Assembly: GCA_035298965.1 (NCBI GenBank)
Contig: DATGXO010000106.1
Location: 1 to 26,541 of the forward strand
Source: CAJCBL01 sp035298965
GTDB taxonomy: Bacteria; Verrucomicrobiota; Verrucomicrobiia; Opitutales; Opitutaceae
DNA: 26,541 nucleotides
Reading direction: 5' to 3'
The notes beneath the pieces are model-generated. The model saw only the letters and a list, made by a program, of their open reading frames with translations. It was not told the DNA's origin and made no database searches. Made by a program: the position numbers and the translations under genes. Below, one piece after another: positions 14,970-26,541 of this stretch. Position 1 is the first letter of the stretch; each line of letters opens with the position of its first letter.

Positions 14970-16556
14970 ATGAAGTTATTCGGAAATTCCAACATCAACC
15001 GCGACTACGTGATCGCCGAGGCCGACCGCGTGCCGTTCTCGCAAAAGTTCGGCTACGGCGTCGGCACGTTTTTCGACATGTGGGGCCACTGGCTCTACCC
15101 GACGATCGCATTCCAGATCTTCGGAACGTTCCTGCACATGCCGTTCTGGCAGATCGGCGTGGCCGTAATTTTGAACCGTATCTTCGACGCGGTTTCCGAT
15201 CCCGTCTTTGGCTGGCTTTCAGACAACGCGCGCACGCGATGGGGGCGTCGCCGGCCGTTCATGCTCGCGGGCACAGTCCTCGCTAGTGTCGGGTTGCCGT
15301 TCCTGCTGGCAGTGACACCCGGGTGGGGAAACACCACATTCGATCTCGGCGTGAAGTTCGACCTTTGGCGATGGCATGTGGACCTGACTCATTTGGAGAT
15401 CTCGCACTATTTCTGGTTCATGCTCGGCTCCTCGGCGGTCTACCTGCCATTGGTGAGTTGTTTCAACATGCCGTACCAGAGCTTGGCCAACGAGCTCACC
15501 CCCGATTATCATGAGCGCACGTCGGTCTTCGCGGTGAAGAATGCGATCCAGAAACTGCCAGAGCTTGCGCTATTCTTCTTCGGTGCGTTTTTCACGAAGG
15601 CAGTTTGGGCGGGCGCCGACAGCACCAACTGGTCTGAACGCGTCAAGCAATTGTTCACCACGTCAGCTGCTTGGGGCAAAACACCCGACGGGATCACGCC
15701 AAATATGCTGCTTGGCGGACAGGTGTACCTCGCGTTTTGCGGCATCATCTTGTTCGTCTGCGGATTGACGAGCGTGCTCCTCGTCAAAGAGCGATACTAC
15801 GGCAAGCTGGTGGCGAACCGTACCGACAAAATCTCGATTAAGGAAACCTTGTGGCAGACGCTTAAGTGCAAACCGTTCCTGATCCAGAAGGTCATGGATA
15901 TGGGCTACAATATGGGCCTCTCCATGGTCGGCACGCTCGGCCTTTCCATCACGATCTACTACGTTTGCAACGGCAACAGCTCGGTGGGGAACGACTGGAA
16001 TTTCTGGATGGGCGTGTCGGGCATGGTGCTCGGCTTCTGCGGCATCCCGGTGTTCACCTTCCTCGCCCGTCACCTTGGCAAACGCCACGCGATGGGGTGT
16101 GTGCTCGGGCTGGCGATTTTGGTCTTTCTCGGCTCCTGGTGGCTCTATACGCCGGAAATCGTTTGGCTGCAGGTTCTCGCCTCCGGCACCATCGCGTTCA
16201 TCGGCGCCGGCTATTGGACGATCGCCGGATCGATCGGCGCTGATGTGATGGATTACGACGAATACGAAGGTGGCCGCCGCCGCGAGGGATCCTTCGCCGC
16301 TTGCGGTTCGTGGATCAACAAGGTCGGCATGGCGGTTGGCGCCGGCATCTCGTTCTTCATCCTTGATTGGGTCGGCTTGGACTCTAGTGCGGTCAAGCAG
16401 ACTGATCACACGATCTTCATGATCCGTTTCCTGTTTCTCGCGATCCCGATCGTGGGGCTCGCCTGCTCGCTGTTCGCGCTCTCGCGCTTCCCGCTCACGC
16501 AGGAGAAGATGGCCGAGATCCGCGCCGCTCTCGAGGCGCGCCGCGGCAAGGTCTGA
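14970..16556 (+). CDS. GPH/MelB-family sugar:cation symporter (MFS fold)
   Basis: A 528-residue inner-membrane transporter with about twelve transmembrane helices. The segment LNRIFDAVSDPVFGWLSD, then ARTRWGRRRPFMLAG, is the hallmark of the glycoside-pentoside-hexuronide family; Asp73 and Asp77 match the helix-II aspartates that bind the coupling cation in MelB. ADVMDYDEYEGGRRREGSF near the C-terminal half is another family signature. The position after a beta-mannosidase suggests import of mannose, mannobiose or another mannan product; a hexuronide would also suit the family, given the galacturonate genes 13 kb away. Codon use is somewhat less GC-rich than the neighbours. ATG at 14970 follows CGATTCCCC. 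A strong terminator follows. Confidence 0.9.
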   Translation: MKLFGNSNINRDYVIAEADRVPFSQKFGYGVGTFFDMWGHWLYPTIAFQIFGTFLHMPFWQIGVAVILNRIFDAVSDPVFGWLSDNARTRWGRRRPFMLAGTVLASVGLPFLLAVTPGWGNTTFDLGVKFDLWRWHVDLTHLEISHYFWFMLGSSAVYLPLVSCFNMPYQSLANELTPDYHERTSVFAVKNAIQKLPELALFFFGAFFTKAVWAGADSTNWSERVKQLFTTSAAWGKTPDGITPNMLLGGQVYLAFCGIILFVCGLTSVLLVKERYYGKLVANRTDKISIKETLWQTLKCKPFLIQKVMDMGYNMGLSMVGTLGLSITIYYVCNGNSSVGNDWNFWMGVSGMVLGFCGIPVFTFLARHLGKRHAMGCVLGLAILVFLGSWWLYTPEIVWLQVLASGTIAFIGAGYWTIAGSIGADVMDYDEYEGGRRREGSFAACGSWINKVGMAVGAGISFFILDWVGLDSSAVKQTDHTIFMIRFLFLAIPIVGLACSLFALSRFPLTQEKMAEIRAALEARRGKV

Positions 16557-16577
16557 GCGGTCGAACTGTTTGTTTTC

Positions 16578-16607
16578 AAAAGGACCGGCTTCGGCCGGTC
16601 CTTTTTT
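16578..16607 (+). terminator. Rho-independent terminator with UUCG tetraloop
   Basis: AGGACCGGC (16581-16589) pairs perfectly with GCCGGTCCT (16594-16602) around TTCG, a very stable tetraloop, followed by a run of six T. It lies about 22 bases after the symporter stop and ends that transcription unit. The A-run before the stem would allow weak action on the other strand too. Confidence 0.95.
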
Positions 16608-16739
16608 GTTATCGGCAGCGGGCCGCGCCCGGTGAGGACAGCGAGCACCTGCGACTGCGTCTCGCGTTTTCCGGGCGTGGCGGCGGTGTTTTCACTGGCT
16701 CGGGGCAACGGGGATTTCTACGGTCCGCCGATCTTCCCG

Positions 16740-19004
16740 ATGAACCACGACGCATCCCAGCACGCCGCCGCCGATTGGATTTCTGCTCTCGCCGAATTTC
16801 TCCAGAGCCAGCCGGGCGTGGAGGCGGTGAAGCTCGATCCCGCCGCGCGCACGGTGTCGGTTGCCACGCTCGGCCAGGTCGATCTGCAGTTGCTCGACCA
16901 GCGGCTCACGGAGGTGATCGCCGCGCTCGAGGAGAAGATCGCCGCGTTACCGGCGAGCGGTGTGGCGGCGCCGAGCGGCTTCCAGGTGCGCCGGGAAGGC
17001 GAGGCCGCGGTGGTGTCGAAACAGAGCTGCGCCACGGCGCCGCATTTCTGGAAGTGGCGCGAGTTCCAGTGGCCCGAGCCCGCTGAGGAGGAAGAGGAGG
17101 AGGATTGGCGCGTGCTCGCCGGGTTCGCGGCGGCGTGCTGGTTGTTCGGAACCACGGCCTTCGTGCTCAAGGTCACCGGCGCCGTCGCGCCGGACTCGCT
17201 CGCGATCAAGGTGCTCTACGGCCTCTCGATCGTCACCGGCGGTTTCGACGCGGCGATCGACGTGTGGTCGAAGATCCGCAAGGGCGAGCTGGATATCCAT
17301 TTTCTGATGCTCGCGGTCGCCGCGGGCGCGTCGGCGATCGGGCACTGGGACGAGGCGGCGTTGCTGCTGTTCCTGTTCTCCGCGTCCGGCGCGATGGAGG
17401 CGTACGCGCTCAACCGCACGCATCGCGAGGTCGACTCGCTGCTGAAGGCGGCGCCGAAGGAGGCCACGCGCGTCGACGCCGACGGCAAACAGACGGTGAT
17501 CAAGGTCGAGGAGATTGCGCTGGGGAACACGTTGTTCGTGAAACCCGGCGAGGCGTTCCCGGCCGATGGACTCGTGACCAGCGGCAAGACCGCGGCCGAC
17601 GAGGCGAACCTCACCGGCGAAGCGCGCCCGGTGGAGAAGGCCGAGGGCGACCAAGTGTTCAGCGGCACGATCAACCTCTGGGGCGCGGTGGAGTTCTCCG
17701 TCCAGCGGCTGCCGGCGGAGAGCACGCTGCAGCGCATCATCCGGCTCATCCAGACGGCGCAGAAACTGAAGGCGCCCAGCGAGCGGTTCACCGACAAGTT
17801 CGGCGTGCGCTACACCTACGCGGTGCTCGGCGCGACGGCGGCGATGTTCTTCGTATGGTGGCTGGGTTTCGGTATCCAACCGTTCGACAACCTCGTCGTC
17901 GACGGCGTGGAAGTGCGCTCGGCGTTCTATCGCGCGATGACGTTGCTCGTCGTCGCCAGCCCGTGCGCGCTCGTGCTCTCGATTCCCTCGGCGATCCTCG
18001 CGGCGATCGCGTGGGGCGCGAAGCACGGCATCCTCTTCCGCGGCGGTGCGGCGATCGAGAAACTGGCCGACGTGAACCTCGTCTCGCTCGACAAGACCGG
18101 CACGCTCACGACGGGCGATCTCGAGGTCGTGGGCTACGAGAGCTTCCCGCCCGGCCGCGAGCAGGAGGTGCTGGAACTGGCGTTCTCGCTCGAGCAGAAC
18201 TCCCAGCATCCGATCGCGCGCGCGATCACCGCCTACGGACGCAAACACGGCGTGACGGAGCACGACATCGCGGAGTTCCAGTCGATCACCGGCCACGGCC
18301 TGAAGGCGAAACATGGCGACGCCACGATCATGCTTGGCCGCCGCGAACTGCTGAACGAAGGCCCGCTCGCCGGCTGGATCAAAGACGTGCCGCCCGCGCC
18401 GCCGGAGCTCTCCGAGGTGTGGGTGATCGGCAAGGGCGTGATCGGCCGCGTGCTCCTCAAAGACGAGGTGCGCACGCAATCGAAGGCGGTGCTCGCCGAG
18501 ATGAAACGCCTCGGCCTGCGCACGGTGATGCTCACCGGCGATCGTCGCCAGGCGGCGGAGTCGGTCGCGAAGGAGCTCGGTCTCGACGAAGTGCGCGCCG
18601 GGCTCACGCCGGAGGCGAAGGTCGCGGCGATCCAGGAGTTTCGCACGCAGGGCCGGAAGGTCGCGATGGTCGGCGACGGCGTGAACGACGCGCCCAGCCT
18701 CGCCGCGGCGTTCGTCTCGGTCGCGATGGGCGCGCGCGGCAGCGATGCGGCGCTCGAGCAGAGCGAGGTCGTGCTGATGAACGACAAGATCGAGAACTTC
18801 CTCGCGGCGTACCGGCTCAGCCAGCGCGCGCGTCGGGTCATCAAGCAAAACCTCTTCATTTCGCTCGGCACCGTGATCGTGATGGTCGGGTGCTCGATGG
18901 CCGGCATCGTGCCGCTCACGGTCGGTGTGTTCGCGCACGAGGGCAGCACGGTGGTCGTCTGCCTCAACGGCCTGCGCCTGCTCTTCGGCAAAGATCGCGC
19001 CTGA
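16740..19004 (+). CDS. P1B-4-type heavy-metal-transporting ATPase
   Basis: A 754-residue inner-membrane ATP-driven metal exporter. Motifs in order: TGEARP (actuator, 292-297), SPC at 407-409 in the metal-binding helix, DKTGTLTTG with phosphorylated Asp451, SQHP at 488-491, TGDRRQAAE (599-607), GDGVNDAP (645-652) and HEGST at 733-737 in the last helix. SPC together with HEG(G/S)T marks subgroup P1B-4, whose known members move Co2+, Fe2+ or related metals. The N-terminus (about 5-65) looks like a metal-binding HMA fold without its CxxC, and a run of seven acidic residues (EEEEEED, 116-122) precedes the first helix. ATG at 16740 was chosen over upstream in-frame ATG 16632, which adds unlike sequence. 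Ends 37 bases from the convergent kinase gene. Confidence 0.9.
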   Translation: MNHDASQHAAADWISALAEFLQSQPGVEAVKLDPAARTVSVATLGQVDLQLLDQRLTEVIAALEEKIAALPASGVAAPSGFQVRREGEAAVVSKQSCATAPHFWKWREFQWPEPAEEEEEEDWRVLAGFAAACWLFGTTAFVLKVTGAVAPDSLAIKVLYGLSIVTGGFDAAIDVWSKIRKGELDIHFLMLAVAAGASAIGHWDEAALLLFLFSASGAMEAYALNRTHREVDSLLKAAPKEATRVDADGKQTVIKVEEIALGNTLFVKPGEAFPADGLVTSGKTAADEANLTGEARPVEKAEGDQVFSGTINLWGAVEFSVQRLPAESTLQRIIRLIQTAQKLKAPSERFTDKFGVRYTYAVLGATAAMFFVWWLGFGIQPFDNLVVDGVEVRSAFYRAMTLLVVASPCALVLSIPSAILAAIAWGAKHGILFRGGAAIEKLADVNLVSLDKTGTLTTGDLEVVGYESFPPGREQEVLELAFSLEQNSQHPIARAITAYGRKHGVTEHDIAEFQSITGHGLKAKHGDATIMLGRRELLNEGPLAGWIKDVPPAPPELSEVWVIGKGVIGRVLLKDEVRTQSKAVLAEMKRLGLRTVMLTGDRRQAAESVAKELGLDEVRAGLTPEAKVAAIQEFRTQGRKVAMVGDGVNDAPSLAAAFVSVAMGARGSDAALEQSEVVLMNDKIENFLAAYRLSQRARRVIKQNLFISLGTVIVMVGCSMAGIVPLTVGVFAHEGSTVVVCLNGLRLLFGKDRA

Positions 19005-19041
19005 CGGGGACCTCGCGCGATCGGCCTCGCCGCTGTGCGCT

Positions 19042-23679
<4,638 letters not shown>

Positions 23680-23684
23680 GATGT

Positions 23685-24278
23685 TCAGGTGGCGGACTGA
23701 TCCGACTGCGATTCCATCTTCTGCAGTTCGGGCAGGACGTGCTTGTCAAAACACTCCGGGCAAATCCCATGCGTGAAGCGGGTGCCGTGGTGTTCTCCGA
23801 GGTAGGCCTCGATCTGCTGCCAATAGCTGCGGTCGTCGCGCACTTTGTGACAGTAGGAGCAGATCGGGAGCAGCCCTTCGAGCCGCCGAATGCGCTCCGT
23901 GTGGTCGATGAACCGCCGGGCCACGCGCAGGCGGTTGCGCAGGACGGACTGGTTGACCGGTTTCGGCAGGAAATCGTCCACCCCGGATTCGATCGCGGCG
24001 GTCTCGGTTTCAGGGTCGAGATCCGCGACGGTGATCAGGATGAAATAGACGTAGTCGGTCTCCGCCGCGCGGATCTTCCGGCACAGGTCGATGCCATCCA
24101 TCCCGGGAAGCTTCCAATCGGAGACGATCAGGCGGAACCGTTTGAGCTGCCAGAGTTCCCACGCGGCTTGGCCGTCCTGACAGAGTTCGACTTTGAGCCC
24201 CTGCGCTTGCAGGACGCTCTGGAGCATCAAGCCGGACATCGGGTCGTCTTCGACGAGTAGAATGGCGTTGGGAAGCAT
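23685..24278 (-). CDS. Response regulator with a C-terminal four-cysteine domain
   Basis: A 197-residue cytoplasmic protein. The receiver domain (about 4-125) has Asp11/Asp12 (LVEDD), phosphorylatable Asp54 (LIVSDWKLPGMDG) and Lys106 (FLPKPVN). After a helical linker comes a short domain, LPICSYCHKVRDD then YWQQIEAYL and FTHGICPECFDK, with Cys140, Cys143, Cys173 and Cys176, likely a zinc ribbon. This domain recurs in response regulators without a DNA-binding output, so its role is unclear. It is the promoter-proximal gene of the pair with the giant hybrid kinase, and the natural acceptor for its Hpt. The start is uncertain: ATG 24278 gives the standard receiver start; ATG 24329, with AGGTG six bases upstream, or GTG 24338, would add a 17- to 20-residue tail. 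Confidence 0.88.
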   Translation of the reverse strand: MLPNAILLVEDDPMSGLMLQSVLQAQGLKVELCQDGQAAWELWQLKRFRLIVSDWKLPGMDGIDLCRKIRAAETDYVYFILITVADLDPETETAAIESGVDDFLPKPVNQSVLRNRLRVARRFIDHTERIRRLEGLLPICSYCHKVRDDRSYWQQIEAYLGEHHGTRFTHGICPECFDKHVLPELQKMESQSDQSAT

Positions 24279-24318
24279 CGGTGGGCGATGGACGCTGTGG
24301 GCGGCGTCCGATTGATGG

Positions 24319-24360
24319 TGGGATACCATTAACGACACCTTGGGGATGCAACTTGAACTC
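24319..24360 (-). promoter_or_regulatory. Weak candidate promoter for the response regulator-kinase operon
   Basis: On the minus strand TTGCAT is followed after 17 bases by TGGTAT. The -35 is a fair match, the -10 poor. If translation starts at ATG 24329 this would overlap the coding region, so it only makes sense with the start at 24278. It lies in the 125 bases between ilvA and that start. Confidence 0.2.
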
Positions 24361-24403
24361 TGTCTGAAACGAAAGTTCTACGGATGAGACGATGCCGGTC
24401 GCC

Positions 24404-25615
24404 TCAATGGGCGCGGACGACGAATCCGGCGCGGCGCAAGGCCCGGTGCAACGCGCGCATGTGGGCGCGGTCGCGTGTCTCGACCGAGCACACGGCGTTC
24501 ACTGCGGATACGTCCGCACCGCTGAAGGCGCGATCATGCACGATGTCGTGGATGCTCGCGCCGGTGGAGGCGATGAGGCCTGCGAGTTTCGCGAGCCCGC
24601 CGGGGCGATCGCTGATCGAAGCGGTGAAACGGCAGAGCCGCCCGTCGGCGACGAGGCCGCGCTCGATCACCCGGCCGAGGGTGGCAGGGTCGATGTTGCC
24701 GCCGCTGCAAACGAGCACGACCTTGCGACCGCGGAGATCCGCGAGCTGGCGCGAGAGGCAGGCGGCGAGCGGCGCGGCGGCGGCGCCCTCGACCACCGTC
24801 TTCTCGAGCTCGAGCATCCGGAGCACCGCGAGGGAGATCCAGCTTTCGTCGACAACCACCACGCGATCGACGCGGCCGCGGGCGATGGCGAAGGCGTTGC
24901 CGCCGACCTGTGACACGGCGAGACCATCGGCGAGCGTCGGCCGAGGGGCGGTCGTCACCGGCTGGTGGGCACGGAGCGCGGCGGAGAAGCTGCTGGTGGC
25001 GCGCGACTCGACACCGATGACCTGCACGCGCGGCCGCAGCGATTTGATGGCGAGCGCGACGCCGGCGATAAGGCCGGCGCCACCGATCGGTACGACGACC
25101 GCATCGAGGTCGGGGACCTGTTTCAGGATCTCGAGCCCGAGCGTGCCCTGACCCGCGATCACCGCCGGGTCGTCGTACCCGTTGATGTAGGTGTAGCCGT
25201 GCCGGCCGACGAGAGTCTCGGCGTGGGCGCGCGCTTCGGCGAACGTGGCGCCCTCAAGGACCACCTGCGCGCCGAGGCGGCGGCACGTGCTGATTTTGAT
25301 CAACGGCGCGTAAGCCGGCATCACCACGGTGACGGGGATGCGCAACAGGCGTCCGTGGTAGGCGAGGCCGAGAGCGTGGTTGCCGGCGGAGGCGGCGATG
25401 ACGCCGCGGCGGCGTTGGGCGGCGCGGAGTTGGAGGAGCGCATTGCGCGCGCCGCGCTCCTTAAACGAGCCGGTGCGCTGGAAGTTGTCGAGTTTGCAGA
25501 AGATCCGGCAACCGACGATTTCGCCGAGCGGGATCGATTCGGGGCATGGGGTACAGACGATGCCGTCGGCGATCCGGCGCGCGGCGGAGCGGACATCGCG
25601 CAGAGTGGGAAGCAT
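24404..25615 (-). CDS. ilvA: Threonine dehydratase with ACT domain
   Basis: A 403-residue cytoplasmic PLP enzyme that deaminates threonine (and serine) to 2-oxobutyrate, the entry to isoleucine. Lys52 in RTGSFKERGA forms the Schiff base; SAGNHALGLAY and the phosphate-binding GGAGLIAG loop are typical, and VLVCSGGNID closes the catalytic part. A single ACT domain fills about 330-400 (FTASISDRPGGLAKLAGLI), suggesting amino-acid feedback. The short one-ACT form is shared by biosynthetic IlvA of many bacteria and by TdcB-like catabolic enzymes; which applies cannot be told from this window. No ilvC/ilvD/leuA neighbours. ATG at 25615 is the only sensible start. Confidence 0.9.
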   Translation of the reverse strand: MLPTLRDVRSAARRIADGIVCTPCPESIPLGEIVGCRIFCKLDNFQRTGSFKERGARNALLQLRAAQRRRGVIAASAGNHALGLAYHGRLLRIPVTVVMPAYAPLIKISTCRRLGAQVVLEGATFAEARAHAETLVGRHGYTYINGYDDPAVIAGQGTLGLEILKQVPDLDAVVVPIGGAGLIAGVALAIKSLRPRVQVIGVESRATSSFSAALRAHQPVTTAPRPTLADGLAVSQVGGNAFAIARGRVDRVVVVDESWISLAVLRMLELEKTVVEGAAAAPLAACLSRQLADLRGRKVVLVCSGGNIDPATLGRVIERGLVADGRLCRFTASISDRPGGLAKLAGLIASTGASIHDIVHDRAFSGADVSAVNAVCSVETRDRAHMRALHRALRRAGFVVRAH

Positions 25616-25798
25616 GCGCGAACGTTAGCGGGGCGGTGCCGCGTTGCGAGTCCGTACCCGAGAAGGCATGCGCTGCGCGAAGAGGCGCGGGTGGGGCGGC
25701 GCTGTGAACTGGTTCTCAGCCGACAGCCCGGGCGGCCGGGCCTCAGGCTGGCTCCAGCGGAGTGTCGCCGGATAACGGAAACGGCGCGGGCAGCGCGC

Positions 25799-26095
25799 TC
25801 AGACCTCGTCGAACTTGCGGGCGAAGAGCGCTTCGAGCTCGGCCAGCATCGACGGGGCATCGCCGCCGGTGACGATGAACTTCAGCGCCGAACCCTTGCC
25901 GGCGGCGAGCATCATGAGCCCCATGATACTCTTGCCGTTAACCTGCTCCTCGTCGCGTTCGACGAGGACGTCGGCTTTGAACTTGTTCGTGATCCGCACG
26001 ATCATCGCCGCGGGACGGGCGTGGATGCCCATCTTGTTCTGCACCGTGAGCACCTTGACGTGCTGGGCGGCGGCGGGAGTGGCGTTGTTTTCCAT
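25799..26095 (-). CDS. ptsH: HPr phosphocarrier protein
   Basis: A 98-residue cytoplasmic HPr-family protein. The active-site histidine is His25 (NKMGIHARPAAMIV) and the regulatory serine is Ser56 (VNGKSIMGLMML). They are 31 residues apart, the same spacing as His15 and Ser46 of classical HPr, so it could accept phosphate from both enzyme I and HPr kinase. A polar extension of about 10 residues precedes the fold. No enzyme I, enzyme II or hprK gene is in the window. It is divergent from kdsB and lies 183 bases upstream of ilvA; that gap has GC-rich short palindromes but no clear terminator. Confidence 0.93.
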   Translation of the reverse strand: MENNATPAAAQHVKVLTVQNKMGIHARPAAMIVRITNKFKADVLVERDEEQVNGKSIMGLMMLAAGKGSALKFIVTGGDAPSMLAELEALFARKFDEV

Positions 26096-26137
26096 TGGTC
26101 GGCGGCTTTGCGATTGGCGCGGGCGACGCGGATTCCC

Positions 26138-26166
26138 TAAGACTCGCCCGGCACTGGCAACGTCAA
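26138..26166 (-). promoter_or_regulatory. Candidate promoter for HPr
   Basis: On the minus strand TTGACG (26166-26161), one base from the consensus -35, is followed after 17 bases by GTCTTA. The -10 match is weak. It lies 43 bases upstream of the HPr start in the 86-base gap to divergent kdsB. Confidence 0.3.
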
Positions 26167-26181
26167 AAAAAACTCTGCTGC

Positions 26182-26523
26182 ATGACCGAGCTCGCGATCA
26201 TTGTTCCCTGCCGTCTCGAATCGACGCGCTTCCCCCGGAAGCTGCTCCATCCCATCCGTGGCAAGCCGTTGCTGCGATGGGTGGCGGAGCGGATCACGGC
26301 GCAGATCCCTGAGTTGCCGCTGTTCTTCGCGGTCGACGATCCGCTGCTCGCCGCGGCGCTCGAGCCGCACGGCTTCCGCACGATCATGACCTCGGTGAAA
26401 CACCAGAGCGGCACCGATCGGCTCGCCGAGGCGAACCGCACGGTGCGGGCCGAGCGCGTGATCAACGTGCAGACGGCCAGAGAAGGCAAGGAGGTTCGCA
26501 TACCTACGCGCCCGCGAAACTGA
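26182..26523 (+). CDS. kdsB: 3-deoxy-manno-octulosonate cytidylyltransferase, N-terminal part, truncated
   Basis: KdsB activates KDO with CTP for lipopolysaccharide synthesis. From ATG 26182 the protein reads LAIIVPCRLESTRFPRKLL, then GKPLLRWV and the SVKHQSGTDRLAEA motif, all strong family signatures, up to VINVQ (ending 26472). The family then continues with GDEP and about 150 more residues. Here it changes to TAREGKEVRIPTRPRN and a stop at 26521-26523. The last 69 bases of the window therefore do not look like kdsB in any frame. The cause may be an insertion, a deletion or a faulty join at the sequence end. As read, the product would be 113 residues and inactive. Confidence 0.8.
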   Translation: MTELAIIVPCRLESTRFPRKLLHPIRGKPLLRWVAERITAQIPELPLFFAVDDPLLAAALEPHGFRTIMTSVKHQSGTDRLAEANRTVRAERVINVQTAREGKEVRIPTRPRN

Positions 26524-26541
26524 CGTCGACCGGGCGCCATG

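Noticed and set aside
25616..25798. Possible small RNA or tRNA between HPr and ilvA
   Set aside because: No cloverleaf, no terminator with T-run and no clear promoter; only GC-rich short palindromes.
26510..26541. Cluster of restriction-type palindromes (GACGTC, GTCGAC, GGCGCC) at the window end, suggestive of a cloning linker
   Set aside because: Such sites are common by chance at this GC content; noted only in relation to the kdsB break, not claimed as vector.

Overview
The window looks like a chromosomal segment of a high-GC, Gram-negative bacterium of the Verrucomicrobiota, most likely Opitutaceae. This is an inference. It rests on a kdsB start (KDO/LPS synthesis), an MEP-pathway ispF, a glutaminyl-tRNA synthetase, a TPR/PAS hybrid histidine kinase, a pilin-like domain with verrucomicrobial-style sequence, almost no Shine-Dalgarno sites, and many palindromic intergenic repeats. 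No RNA gene, CRISPR array, phage gene or insertion sequence is visible.

Layout. (1) 1-1988, plus strand: the end of a probable tagaturonate reductase and a complete altronate dehydratase, two consecutive steps of galacturonate catabolism. (2) 2100-8597, minus strand: a peptide-type solute-binding lipoprotein without permease genes, ispF, a small low-GC membrane-anchored protein, glnS, and a secreted protein of unknown function whose C-terminus is a pilin-like module. This block is dotted with palindromic repeats of one general design. (3) 8722-9753, plus: a divergent CaCA-type membrane exchanger in which the glutamates expected in both alpha repeats appear to be asparagines. (4) 9846-16556: a probable mannan-utilisation locus. 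A secreted GH5-like hydrolase (minus) is divergent from a GH2 beta-mannosidase (plus), which is followed by a GPH/MelB-family sugar symporter and a strong terminator. (5) 16740-19004, plus: a P1B-4-type metal ATPase (SPC and HEGST motifs). (6) 19042-24278, minus: a two-gene signalling operon made of a response regulator with a four-cysteine C-terminal domain and a giant TPR-PAS-HisKA-HATPase-REC-Hpt hybrid kinase. (7) 24404-26095, minus: threonine dehydratase with an ACT domain, and HPr. (8) 26182-end, plus: the beginning of kdsB, whose sequence departs from the family at about 26473 and then stops.

Functionally, the window combines plant-polysaccharide use (galacturonate and mannan) with housekeeping genes. 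The symporter probably imports the sugar released by the GH5 and GH2 enzymes. The two-component operon encodes a full phosphorelay (His1055, Asp1342, His1486, then the separate regulator Asp54), but its signal and output are unknown.

The parts most worth a second look are the pilin-fused secreted protein, the symmetrical Glu-to-Asn exchanger, the pyrimidine-rich non-Shine-Dalgarno leader shared by seven genes, the palindromic repeats that supply a stop codon to one gene and a coding tail to another, and the broken kdsB.
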